A stretch of 8,754 bases of DNA from an uncultured Gemmobacter sp. (GTDB lineage: Bacteria; Pseudomonadota; Alphaproteobacteria; Rhodobacterales; Rhodobacteraceae). The stretch is taken from contig CALKAA010000432.1 in the NCBI GenBank assembly GCA_937983495.1, forward strand, positions 1-8,754, written 5' to 3'. The notes beneath the pieces were generated by a model. It was not told the origin of the DNA. It saw only the letters and a list, made by a program, of their open reading frames with translations, and searched no databases. This document shows, one piece after another, positions 1 through 6,794 of this stretch. The translations under genes were made by a program, and so were the position numbers. Each line of letters begins with the position of its first letter. The first letter of the stretch is position 1.

Positions 1-46
1 CGAGATTGGTCAGTGACTGGAGTTCAGACGTGTGCTCTTCCGATCT
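1..46. other. Illumina P7 / index / Read-2 adapter (artefact)
   Basis: Bases 1-6 (CGAGAT) are the end of the Illumina P7 primer. Bases 7-12 (TGGTCA) are the reverse complement of TruSeq index 4 (TGACCA). Bases 13-46 are the standard Read-2 adapter, beginning GTGACTGGAGTTC and ending CTTCCGATCT. This is library sequence and not genome. The matching opposite adapter at the other end shows that the whole window is one adapter-flanked insert, as produced by synthetic long-read library methods (inference). Confidence 0.98.
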
Positions 47-86
47 TCAGCATCAAAGGGGCGGGCGGGGCGCGACGGGGGCGCAT
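47..86 (-). CDS. Start of a divergent gene, truncated by the fragment end
   Basis: Only the first 13 codons are present, reading MRPRRAPPAPLML, and the frame is open up to the adapter junction. The ATG (86-84) is preceded by a strong Shine-Dalgarno sequence, AAGGAG, on the minus strand at 98-93 with six bases of spacing, which is the main reason to believe in it. The N-terminus is basic and proline-rich. Too little is present to name a family. It is transcribed away from hslU, so it separates hslU from whatever lies upstream. A non-coding chance match is possible. Confidence 0.5.
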
Positions 87-153
87 GGCAATCTCCTTTT
101 CACCAGATGGTTGGGCAGGATGCGAGCGACGGTGCGTCGAGTCCAGCCCTTTG

Positions 154-181
154 CTTGAAACGGACTAAGGCGAACTTTAAG
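154..181 (+). promoter_or_regulatory. Candidate heat-shock (RpoH-type) promoter of hslU
   Basis: The sequence CTTGAAA at 154-160 matches the sigma-32 -35 consensus. It is followed 14 bases later by CTTTAA (175-180), which could serve as a poor -10 element. The position, 28-54 bases before the hslU start, is sensible, and hslU is a classical heat-shock gene. The -10 match is weak, so this remains a candidate. The rest of the 87-207 gap must also hold the promoter of the divergent gene. Confidence 0.3.
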
Positions 182-207
182 TGAGACATAGCTGCATCGG
201 AGGCACC

Positions 208-1500
208 ATGACCACCCTGACCCCGCGCGAGATCGTCTCGGAACTGGATCGTTTCATCATCGGGCAGGCAGAGGCCAAACGGGCCGTGGCCGTGGCGCTG
301 CGCAATCGTTGGCGGCGCAAGCAATTGGGGGATGATCTGCGCGATGAGGTTTACCCCAAGAACATTCTGATGATCGGCCCCACCGGCGTTGGCAAGACCG
401 AGATCAGCCGCCGTCTGGCCCGGCTGGCCAGGGCACCCTTCCTGAAGGTGGAGGCGACCAAGTTCACCGAAGTGGGCTATGTCGGCCGCGATGTGGACAG
501 CATCATCCGCGATCTGGTGGATTCTGCGATGATAGAGACGCGCGAGCGTATGCGCGACGAGGTGAAGGCCCGCGCGTTGAAGGCCGCGGAAGATCGTGTA
601 ATCGAGGCCATCGCGGGCAAGGATGCGCGCGATCAGACGCGCGAGATGTTCCGCAAGAAGCTGAAAACCGGCGAGCTGGACCAGACCGTGATCGAGTTGG
701 AGGTGCAGGACAGCATGCCCCTGCCAATGATGGGCGGTAATGGCATGGAAATGCAGATGCAGGGCCTGCAAGACCTGTTCAAGGCCTTTGGCGGGCGGTC
801 AACGCGCAAGAAAATGACAGTCGCCGACAGCTATGACATCCTGCTGGGGCAGGAGGCCGACAAGCTGCTGGATGACGACGCCGTGAAGGCGGCAGCATTG
901 GAGGCGGTGCAGCAGAATGGCATCGTATTTCTGGATGAAATCGACAAGATCTGCGCGCGCAGTGACGCTCGCGGTGCCGATGTCAGCCGTGAAGGCGTGC
1001 AGCGCGACCTGTTGCCTCTGATTGAAGGCACCACGGTTTCCACAAAATATGGGCCGGTGAAGACGGATCATATCCTGTTCATCGCGTCTGGGGCCTTTCA
1101 TGTGGCGAAACCTTCGGATCTGCTGCCGGAATTGCAGGGACGGCTGCCGATCCGGGTGGAGTTGAAACCTCTGACCGAGGGCGATTTCGTGCGCATTCTT
1201 AGCGAAACCGACAATGCCTTGACCCGGCAATATGCGGCGCTGATGGCGACGGAACGGGTGACGGTCCGCTTTACCGAAGATGGGATCGCCGCTCTGGCCC
1301 GCATTGCGGCGCAAGTGAACCAGAGTGTCGAAAACATCGGGGCCCGGCGGCTTTACACCATTCTGGAACGCGTGTTCGAGGAGCTTTCCTTCACCGCGCC
1401 CGACCGCAGCGGTGAGGAAGTGACTGTCGATTCTGCCTTTGTAGAGACGCATGTTGGCACGCTGGCGGCCTCGGCCGACCTGAGCCGCTACGTTTTGTGA
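208..1500 (+). CDS. hslU: HslU, ATPase subunit of the HslUV (ClpYQ) protease
   Basis: HslU is a hexameric AAA+ unfoldase in the cytoplasm that feeds proteins to the HslV peptidase. The 430-residue product is the usual length. Visible are the N-terminal LTPREIVSELD segment, Walker A GPTGVGKT (57-64), the pore loop GYVG (90-93), a charged and then Gly/Met-rich I-domain (about 110-230), Walker B IVFLDE (239-244), sensor 1 around 288-298, the LQGR arginine finger (R312) and sensor 2 GARRL (378-382). The C-terminus, SADLSRYVL, is the conserved tail that docks into HslV. The ATG at 208 was chosen over an in-frame GTG at 181 because GGAGG (199-203) sits just before it and family members begin here. 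hslV, often the gene directly before hslU, is not in the window; a divergent gene lies there instead. Confidence 0.98.
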   Translation: MTTLTPREIVSELDRFIIGQAEAKRAVAVALRNRWRRKQLGDDLRDEVYPKNILMIGPTGVGKTEISRRLARLARAPFLKVEATKFTEVGYVGRDVDSIIRDLVDSAMIETRERMRDEVKARALKAAEDRVIEAIAGKDARDQTREMFRKKLKTGELDQTVIELEVQDSMPLPMMGGNGMEMQMQGLQDLFKAFGGRSTRKKMTVADSYDILLGQEADKLLDDDAVKAAALEAVQQNGIVFLDEIDKICARSDARGADVSREGVQRDLLPLIEGTTVSTKYGPVKTDHILFIASGAFHVAKPSDLLPELQGRLPIRVELKPLTEGDFVRILSETDNALTRQYAALMATERVTVRFTEDGIAALARIAAQVNQSVENIGARRLYTILERVFEELSFTAPDRSGEEVTVDSAFVETHVGTLAASADLSRYVL

Positions 1501-1561
1501 CGCCTTGGCGCTGCCCCGGAAATCGGTCAATGTGTGGCGACCATTAACCTGGGGGTTTCGA

Positions 1562-2680
1562 GTGCGTCATCTGTTGGTTTTCTGCGCGCTGGCGGCGTTG
1601 GCGGCCTGTTCGCCACGCGGCGCGGTCACCGTTGATCCTGCCGCCGCCAAAGTCGGGGCGGTGGAAGAAATCTTCGTCGGCACCACCCGAAAGATAGACC
1701 CCGAAACCGGGCGCTTTGGGCGCGGGCGGTCTGAGGAGGAGCGCTTTGCCCGCTTTGCCATCTCGGTTCCACCCGAACGCAAGGCTGGCAGCATCGAGTT
1801 TCCGCCCAAACGCGGCAAACCCGATCCGCGCAAGCATTTTCTGACAACAGAAGCCGAAATTCACGCCAATGCGGCAGAGTTTGGTGCCGATCTGCGCCAG
1901 AGCCTGCGTGCCCTACCGCGGGGCAAGCGCGATGCGGTGGTTTATGTGCATGGCTTCAACAATACCTTTGCCGAAGGGCTGTATCGCATCGCGCAACTGT
2001 CTCATGATCTGGATATGCCCGGGGTGACGCTGCATTATAGCTGGCCTTCGGCAGGCAATCCGCTGGGCTATGTGGCCGACCGCGACAGCTCGATGTTCGG
2101 GCGTGACGGGCTGGAGCGGCTGTTGCAGGAGGTTTCCAGTGCCGGGGCGGAACGTATTGTCATCGTCGCGCATTCGATGGGATCGGCGCTGACCATGGAG
2201 ACACTGCGCCAGATTGCAATTCGCGGCGATACACGGCTCAAGGCCAAGATCGACGGTGTGATCCTGATCTCGCCCGATGTGGATGTGGACCTGTTCCGCA
2301 TGCAGGCGAAGGCCTATGGCCCGCTGCCGCAGCCCTTCCTGATCTTCGGATCGGATCGGGACACCTTGCTGAACCTGTCGGCAACGCTGACCGGCCAGCC
2401 TGAGCGGCTCGGCAACCTTTCAGACATCAGCAGGGTCGCCGATTTGAAGGTGACCTTCGTGGATACCAAGGCCTTCAACGAAGGCACGGGTCATTTCAAC
2501 CTGGGGGACAGCCCGGCGCTGCTGGCATTGATGGGGCGCATCGGTGATGTGAACGCGGCCTTTGGCGCGGATCAACGCGGGCGCGTTGGTCTGCTGCCTG
2601 GCGTGGTGCTGACAGTGCAGAATGCCACGCAAATCGTGCTGGCTCCGGTGACGGTGGTGGCGGAGGAGTTGAACCGCTGA
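1562..2680 (+). CDS. DUF900-type alpha/beta hydrolase, predicted lipoprotein
   Basis: This predicted serine hydrolase of the DUF900 (PF05990) group has no known substrate. The 372-residue product starts MRHLLVFCALAALAAC, a lipoprotein signal with lipobox L13-A-A-C16, so it is probably exported and lipid-anchored. Core motifs are VHGFNN (about 129-134, probable oxyanion region), SWPSAG followed by the family's DRDS stretch, the nucleophile elbow AHSMG with Ser205, the acid candidates Asp239/Asp241 in SPDVDVD, and His311 in GHFNLGD. The GTG at 1562 was chosen because it gives the clean signal peptide and has a G-rich site at 1551-1555; a TTG at 1505 would add 19 residues that spoil the signal. 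It starts 61 bases after hslU and may be co-transcribed. Its stop codon touches that of the opposing Smr gene. Confidence 0.85.
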   Translation: MRHLLVFCALAALAACSPRGAVTVDPAAAKVGAVEEIFVGTTRKIDPETGRFGRGRSEEERFARFAISVPPERKAGSIEFPPKRGKPDPRKHFLTTEAEIHANAAEFGADLRQSLRALPRGKRDAVVYVHGFNNTFAEGLYRIAQLSHDLDMPGVTLHYSWPSAGNPLGYVADRDSSMFGRDGLERLLQEVSSAGAERIVIVAHSMGSALTMETLRQIAIRGDTRLKAKIDGVILISPDVDVDLFRMQAKAYGPLPQPFLIFGSDRDTLLNLSATLTGQPERLGNLSDISRVADLKVTFVDTKAFNEGTGHFNLGDSPALLALMGRIGDVNAAFGADQRGRVGLLPGVVLTVQNATQIVLAPVTVVAEELNR

Positions 2681-3283
2681 TCAACCATGGCGGCGCAGAT
2701 AGACGTAATACGCCCCTGCGCCGCCGTGCTTCAGATGCGCCTCGGTCACTTGCAGCACGCAGGGGCCAAGTGGCGGCAGGCGCAGCCAATGCGGCACCTG
2801 ATGCTTTAACACGCCATAGCGCATGGGGATCGGGCCATGATCGGGGCCTTGCTTGCCCTTGCCGGTGATGACCAGCACCAGGCGCAACCCGCGTGACCAA
2901 CTGTTCAGGACAAAGCGGATCAGCTCGGGGTGCGCCTCGGCCACAGTCATGCCGTGCAGGTCGATCCGCGCTTCGGGGGACAGTTTGCCCCTGATCATCC
3001 GGGCATGGTTCTTGGCATCCATCAAGACAGGTGCTTGTGCCAAACGCTCGGGCAGGGAGGGCAAAATGTCATGCCGTTCGGGGGCTTTCAACCGCTCGCC
3101 CACGCGAAAGCGATTCAGCTTCGGCTCAGGCGCGGCGGGAGTCACCTCGGGCTTGTGAAAAACCGAAGGCACCTCGGGCTCCGCCTTTGGTAGCGGGTGC
3201 GCAGCATGCATCGGGCGCAAGCTGCGCGCCACATTGGCCCAAAGCTCGGCCTCGTCTGGGCGAAGGGTGCGACGACGGGCCAT
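2681..3283 (-). CDS. Smr-domain protein
   Basis: The 200-residue protein has a long, proline- and charge-rich N-terminal half and a C-terminal Smr domain (about 105-198). Smr signatures are DLHG (108-111), TGKG (140-143), and AHLKHGGAGA followed by YVYLRR (182-198). Smr domains bind nucleic acids and in several proteins act as endonucleases: MutS2 uses one against branched DNA, and E. coli SmrB cleaves mRNA at collided ribosomes. The role of this stand-alone alphaproteobacterial form is not known. The ATG lies three bases after the mltA stop with no clear Shine-Dalgarno, which suggests translational coupling at the end of the Tim44-mltA-Smr operon. The domain call is firm; any cellular function is inference. 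Confidence 0.9.
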   Translation of the reverse strand: MARRRTLRPDEAELWANVARSLRPMHAAHPLPKAEPEVPSVFHKPEVTPAAPEPKLNRFRVGERLKAPERHDILPSLPERLAQAPVLMDAKNHARMIRGKLSPEARIDLHGMTVAEAHPELIRFVLNSWSRGLRLVLVITGKGKQGPDHGPIPMRYGVLKHQVPHWLRLPPLGPCVLQVTEAHLKHGGAGAYYVYLRRHG

Positions 3284-3286
3284 GAC

Positions 3287-4306
3287 TCAACCGTCGGGGT
3301 TCATCGCATAGGCCAGATCAATAGGCAGCAAAAGCAGCATACGCCCGCCGTCCTTGATCGTGCCTGCGGCATCCCCGGCCTCATCACCTGTGCCAAAGAA
3401 AATGTCAGCCCGCTGCGCGCCCTTGATGGCCCCACCGGTATCTTGCGCGATCATCACTTGCCGCAGCGGATTGCGACCATCTTTCTCGATCCAGACCGGA
3501 GCGCCCAGCGGATTGAAGCGCGGGTCGATGGCAATAGAGCGCATACCGGTGATCGAACGCCCCATGGCCCCGATCGGGCCCTTATGCGCAGCCAGATCGG
3601 GCAGACGGCGGAAAAAGACATAAGAGGGGTTGGTATCCAGCATGGCATGACCGGGACCAGGGTTTGATCGCACCCAGGACCGGATCGCCTGCGCCGAAAC
3701 CTGGTCAGGCGTATGGGTGCCACGCCGCACCATCTCTTGCCCGACCGAACGATAGGCATGGCCGTTCTTGCCGCCATAGCCCACTCGTATCATACGCCCA
3801 TCCGGCAGACGAATGCGGCCAGAGCCTTGAATATGCAGGAAAAAGACCTCGACCGGATCTTCAAGCCACGCGATTTCCAGACCGCGGCCAGAGATCGCCC
3901 CAGCCTCGATCTGGCTGCGGGAATGGTACACCATGCCATCGCGCAGCTCTGGCGGGCGGGCGTAGATCGGATAACGGTAACGCGAAGTCCGTGTCAGCGA
4001 GCCATCCAGCACCGGCTCGTAATATCCGGTGAACAGGGCCGGCGGATTACCGACCAGCACCGGGCGATAGAACATCTCGAAATAGGCGCGGGCGCTCTCT
4101 GCAGTGCCCCCGGCATCACGGGCCAGCCCGCAAAGCGGTGCCCAGACCGGATCTTTCAGCATGTCACAGGTTTCAAGAAAGGCGGTCAGCGCAGGTCTTG
4201 GGTCATCCTCGGTCCAGCCGTCCAGCTCTTCAAAAGTCATGACCTGCGCCCGGGTTTCCTCGGGCGCAGTCATCAGCAGAGCCAGCAGGGCGAGAGCAAG
4301 CCGCAT
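3287..4306 (-). CDS. mltA: MltA, membrane-bound lytic murein transglycosylase A
   Basis: MltA cleaves the glycan strands of peptidoglycan between MurNAc and GlcNAc, forming 1,6-anhydroMurNAc ends, in the periplasm. The 339-residue product shows TGYYEP (93-98), HIQGSGR (158-164), the 3D-domain segment IDPRFNPLG (260-268), and QDTGGAIKG through ADIFFG (288-304). Asp301 probably corresponds to the catalytic Asp308 of E. coli; Asp289 is also conserved. The chosen start (4306) gives MRLALALLALLMTAPEETRA, a cleavable Sec signal, seven bases after the Tim44-like stop. An upstream in-frame start at 4429 would add 41 residues lying inside the preceding gene and hide the signal. Unlike E. coli MltA there is no lipobox cysteine, so the mature enzyme may be soluble in the periplasm. 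Confidence 0.95.
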   Translation of the reverse strand: MRLALALLALLMTAPEETRAQVMTFEELDGWTEDDPRPALTAFLETCDMLKDPVWAPLCGLARDAGGTAESARAYFEMFYRPVLVGNPPALFTGYYEPVLDGSLTRTSRYRYPIYARPPELRDGMVYHSRSQIEAGAISGRGLEIAWLEDPVEVFFLHIQGSGRIRLPDGRMIRVGYGGKNGHAYRSVGQEMVRRGTHTPDQVSAQAIRSWVRSNPGPGHAMLDTNPSYVFFRRLPDLAAHKGPIGAMGRSITGMRSIAIDPRFNPLGAPVWIEKDGRNPLRQVMIAQDTGGAIKGAQRADIFFGTGDEAGDAAGTIKDGGRMLLLLPIDLAYAMNPDG

Positions 4307-4313
4307 GACAGGC

Positions 4314-4973
4314 TCATTCTCCGGTCGCCACGAGTTGCCAATTGGGATCGCTGCTGCCCATCTTGCGGGCAAAGGTCCAGACATCCCGCTGGCGTTTGAT
4401 CTCGGTGGCCGAGCCTTCGACCACCTCACCGGCCTTGTTGCGAATGACAGAGGTCAACTCGCCGCCAAAGCGCACAGTCACCTCGCCCTCACGGGTGGCC
4501 GGGTTGAACTCGGCCTCCACAAAACTCATCTCGCGCAGCCCGACAAAATTGGCCTCGACAGTCAGTCCTTGAGCCTCGCGCGCGGCGATGGCCTCGGCGA
4601 AGGTTTCGGCAACCTCAGGGCCAAGGAAGGGGCGCACCTGTGACAGATCCCCGCGTTCGAACGCCATCAGGATCATCTCATAGGCACCACGGGCACCTTG
4701 CAGAAAGGTCGTCAGCGAAAAGGCCGGTTCTGCCTGCTTCATGGCGGCCAGGGCCAGTGCCGAAGCGCTGCCTTCCGGTGCGTGGTCGAGAATGTCACGA
4801 TCGGGGCCAGTTTCGACCACGGTCAGGTTTGGGCCAGCAGCGCTACGCTCTGTTGTCGGAGGAATCGGCGGTTTCTCGAAGCCCTCGCGCGTTCCCAACA
4901 CCGAGCGCAGCTTGAGCACCAGAAAGACCGCGATCCCGGCAAGCACGAGAAGTTGGATCATGGTGTTGTTCAT
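4314..4973 (-). CDS. Tim44-like domain protein (TimA type)
   Basis: The 219-residue inner-membrane protein has one N-terminal transmembrane helix (about 4-22), a low-complexity linker (30-75) and a Tim44-like domain (about 80-217) ending in the family-typical DPNWQLVATGE. Mitochondrial Tim44 tethers the import motor; alphaproteobacterial relatives such as Caulobacter TimA are regarded as its bacterial kin, but their role is poorly defined and probably concerns membrane or envelope proteins. The ATG at 4973 has AGAGG at 4983-4979 with five bases of spacing. It is first in the operon with mltA and Smr and divergent from fxsA. secB nearby adds a protein-export theme, which is contextual inference. 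Confidence 0.9.
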   Translation of the reverse strand: MNNTMIQLLVLAGIAVFLVLKLRSVLGTREGFEKPPIPPTTERSAAGPNLTVVETGPDRDILDHAPEGSASALALAAMKQAEPAFSLTTFLQGARGAYEMILMAFERGDLSQVRPFLGPEVAETFAEAIAAREAQGLTVEANFVGLREMSFVEAEFNPATREGEVTVRFGGELTSVIRNKAGEVVEGSATEIKRQRDVWTFARKMGSSDPNWQLVATGE

Positions 4974-5064
4974 GCGGACCTCTGTTATGGAAACGGTGAG
5001 CTTGTGCCCCTATGTAGGGAGCAGGTGTGGACAAGTCCACCTTTCGAGCGCGGAGAGAATGAAG
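4974..5064. promoter_or_regulatory. Divergent promoter region between the Tim44-like gene and fxsA
   Basis: This 91-base gap is the only space available for the promoters of the minus-strand Tim44-mltA-Smr operon and of plus-strand fxsA. It carries the Shine-Dalgarno sites of both genes (CCTCT at 4979-4983 for minus; GGAGAG at 5052-5057 for plus) and a perfect inverted repeat at 5027-5040. I could not assign convincing -35/-10 pairs; TATGTA near 5011 is a possible -10 on either strand. Confidence 0.5.
5027..5040. repeat. Perfect inverted repeat with DnaA-box-like 9-mer
   Basis: GTGGAC, a two-base AA spacer, then GTCCAC form a perfect six-base-pair inverted repeat 24 bases before the fxsA start. 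The left arm with flanking bases (5026-5034) reads TGTGGACAA, the reverse complement of TTGTCCACA, a DnaA-box form found in GC-rich bacteria and one base from the E. coli box. It could be an operator, a leader hairpin or chance. Confidence 0.4.
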
Positions 5065-5523
5065 ATGCGGCTGTTTGGCCCGATGATTGTGCTGATATTG
5101 GTCGAAATCGCGCTCTTCATAACCCTGGGAGGAGCCATTGGATTGCTGGCTTCGCTGGCAATCATCTTGGGAACCGGTGTTCTGGGCGCTGCAATCTTGC
5201 GCCAGACCGGAGCCAGTATGGCGGTGGAATTGCGCTCTGCAATGGGCGGGGGTGTGATACCATCCATGGCCGGTGATCATGGGCTGCGTATGCTGGCTGG
5301 TCTTTTGCTGATCCTGCCCGGATTTTTGGGCGATATGTTTGGCGGATTGCTGCTGATTGGCCCTTTGCGGCGCCGGATTGCCGCTAAGGCCACGAAGCAC
5401 CTGAAACCTGCGCCCGGTTTTGGCGTGCAGCAAGGGCCAGATGTGGTGATTGACGCCGAGTTCATTGAGCTTGATCCCTCGGAAGCACCGCCACGGGGCC
5501 CATCTGGTTGGACGCGCCATTGA
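5065..5523 (+). CDS. fxsA: FxsA family membrane protein
   Basis: FxsA is a small inner-membrane protein; in E. coli, overproduction relieves the F-plasmid block on phage T7, but its normal function is not established. The 152-residue product has the family start MRLFGPMIVLILVEIALFI, hydrophobic segments at about 4-21, 24-46 and 74-99, the ILRQTG turn (44-49) and the LPGFLGD signature (84-90), then a basic cytoplasmic tail. The ATG at 5065 was chosen because GGAGAG (5052-5057) sits seven bases before it; an in-frame ATG at 5059 is too close to that site. The frame is open far upstream across the antisense of the Tim44-like gene, but that stretch is not coding. secB follows after 60 bases in the same direction. 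Confidence 0.93.
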   Translation: MRLFGPMIVLILVEIALFITLGGAIGLLASLAIILGTGVLGAAILRQTGASMAVELRSAMGGGVIPSMAGDHGLRMLAGLLLILPGFLGDMFGGLLLIGPLRRRIAAKATKHLKPAPGFGVQQGPDVVIDAEFIELDPSEAPPRGPSGWTRH

Positions 5524-5563
5524 GGCAGCGCGCTTTGCCTGCTAGGAATGCCTCGCTAGAGGC
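5523..5563 (+). other. Two small hairpins between fxsA and secB
   Basis: AGGCA (5523-5527) pairs with TGCCT (5536-5540), and GCCTC (5550-5554) pairs with GAGGC (5559-5563) across a GCTA loop. Stems are only five base pairs and no T-run follows, so these are poor intrinsic terminators. They might modestly attenuate transcription from fxsA into secB, or be chance. Confidence 0.25.
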
Positions 5564-5583
5564 CGATTTGGCGGGAGATTGCA

Positions 5584-6072
5584 ATGTCAGAAGAAAACGC
5601 GGCTCCGCCGCAAGTGAAGATGAGTGTGCTCGCACAATTCGTGCGTGACATGTCTTTCGAGAATGTCGTAGCGCAAAAGGGGCTGAACGGCGCTGATGTG
5701 CAGCCGGATGTACAAGTGGCTGTCAGCCTTGACGCTCGCAAACGCAGCACAGAGAATCAATATGAGGTGCTGAACAAGTTTCGCGTGACCTCCAAGAACA
5801 AGACCAATGGCGATACGTTGTTCCTGCTGGAGCTGGAATATGGCGGCATCTTCCATGTGGAAGGCGTTCCGGACGAGCAATTGCATCCGTTCTTGTTGAT
5901 CGAATGCCCGCGCCTGCTGTTCCCCTTTATCCGCCGCATCATTTCGGATGTGACGCGCGATGGCGGCTTCCCGCCGCTGAATATCGACACTGTGGATTAT
6001 CTGGCACTTTATCGCCAGGAACTGGCGCGCCGCGCTGCAACCCAGACGGAAGCACCGCAGCCGGTTCAGTGA
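5584..6072 (+). CDS. secB: SecB, protein-export chaperone
   Basis: SecB is a cytoplasmic tetrameric chaperone that keeps preproteins unfolded and delivers them to SecA for Sec export. The 162-residue product is a normal length for alphaproteobacteria. It has the conserved N-terminal QFVRDMSFEN (18-27), the LELEYGG stretch (82-88), and the highly conserved FLLIECPRLLFPF through DGGFPPL block (103-132) that shapes the peptide groove and the SecA-binding surface. The C-terminal tail is short and Ala/Thr/Pro-rich. GGGAG (5573-5577) lies six bases before the ATG. It converges with dnaQ, with 20 bases between the two stop codons and no obvious terminator. Confidence 0.98.
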   Translation: MSEENAAPPQVKMSVLAQFVRDMSFENVVAQKGLNGADVQPDVQVAVSLDARKRSTENQYEVLNKFRVTSKNKTNGDTLFLLELEYGGIFHVEGVPDEQLHPFLLIECPRLLFPFIRRIISDVTRDGGFPPLNIDTVDYLALYRQELARRAATQTEAPQPVQ

Positions 6073-6092
6073 CGATTTTGGCCTTTTAGAGA

Positions 6093-6794
6093 CTATTTGT
6101 GTCGCTTCATCCAGATTGAGCTGTCACCCATCTTGGCTACGAATGCCTCATGGGTGGCGGCCTCTTCTGCTGTGAGACGCGAAGGCAGAGGCGTCGGCCG
6201 TGGGCGCGGCCGCCAATTGTCGTCCACCTGCACCTGAATTTTTTGCGGGCTGGGCTGAGCAGGAGCCAGAACAAGGTCTGGCTGCCTTCCCCCGATAAGC
6301 TCCAGGTAGACCTCTGCAAGAATTTCGGAATCGAGCAGAGCGCCGTGTTTCTCACGTCGGGAATTGTCGATCCCGAAACGGCGGCACAATGCGTCCAAAG
6401 ACGCAGGTGAACCAGGAAACTTGCTGCGCGCGATGTGCAGTGTATCCAGCGCCTGAGTGGTAGGAATGGTAGGAAAACCATGCGCCTTAAGCTCCCAGTT
6501 CAGGAACTTCATGTCGAAGGCCGCATTGTGGATGATCAGCTTTGAATCCCTGATGAAGTTGAGAAAATTCTGCGCTTCTTGCTTGAACAGTGGCTTGTCG
6601 CGTAAAAAATCATCCCCCAGACCGTGAACCTCGAAAGCCTCTTTTGGCATCGGCCTTTCGGGGTTTAGGTAGACGTGAAATGTCGCACCGGTAGGCATGT
6701 GGTTGAACAACTCGACAGCGCCGATTTCGACCAGACGATGGCCTTCAGAAGGCTCGAAACCCGTGGTTTCAGTATCTAGAACGATTTCACGCAT
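6093..6794 (-). CDS. dnaQ: DNA polymerase III epsilon subunit (3'-5' proofreading exonuclease)
   Basis: DnaQ removes misincorporated bases as part of the Pol III core. The 233-residue product has Exo I DTETTG (Asp7, Glu9), Exo II HNAAFD (Asp94) and Exo III-epsilon HGALLDSE (His150, Asp155), so all the expected metal-binding and catalytic residues are present. A proline-rich linker (about 175-205) leads to a C-terminal segment ending WMKRHK, probably the contact with the alpha subunit. The ATG at 6794 gives the family start MREIVLDTETTG; an in-frame GTG at 6806 would add four residues. The gene overlaps the end of coaE by eight bases (ATGCGTGA), which implies translational coupling as the last gene of the maf-aroE-coaE-dnaQ operon. 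Confidence 0.97.
   Translation of the reverse strand: MREIVLDTETTGFEPSEGHRLVEIGAVELFNHMPTGATFHVYLNPERPMPKEAFEVHGLGDDFLRDKPLFKQEAQNFLNFIRDSKLIIHNAAFDMKFLNWELKAHGFPTIPTTQALDTLHIARSKFPGSPASLDALCRRFGIDNSRREKHGALLDSEILAEVYLELIGGRQPDLVLAPAQPSPQKIQVQVDDNWRPRPRPTPLPSRLTAEEAATHEAFVAKMGDSSIWMKRHK

Noticed and set aside
1501..1510. Small palindrome CGCCTTGGCG after hslU as a terminator
   Set aside because: Four-base-pair stem with a two-base loop and no T-run; too weak.
100..1530. Long antisense reading frames opposite hslU
   Set aside because: They mirror hslU codon structure in high-GC DNA and resemble no known family, with His/Gln/Leu-rich or Arg/Ser-rich shadow composition.
4307..4429. Upstream start for mltA
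   Set aside because: It would lie wholly inside the Tim44-like gene and bury the signal peptide behind 41 unrelated residues.
4741..5064. Long N-terminal extension of the fxsA reading frame
   Set aside because: It is antisense to the Tim44-like gene; the family start and Shine-Dalgarno place the true start at 5065.
5776..5791. Second parS-like sequence in secB (GTTTCGCGTGACC)
   Set aside because: Too many mismatches to the 16-bp consensus and no palindromic symmetry.
5991..5999. DnaA-box-like TGTGGATTA in secB
   Set aside because: One mismatch, isolated, within conserved codons for T-V-D-Y; no cluster of boxes and no AT-rich unwinding region, so not an origin.
6073..6092. Terminator between convergent secB and dnaQ
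   Set aside because: T-rich stretches are present but no stem of useful length could be found in the 20 bases.
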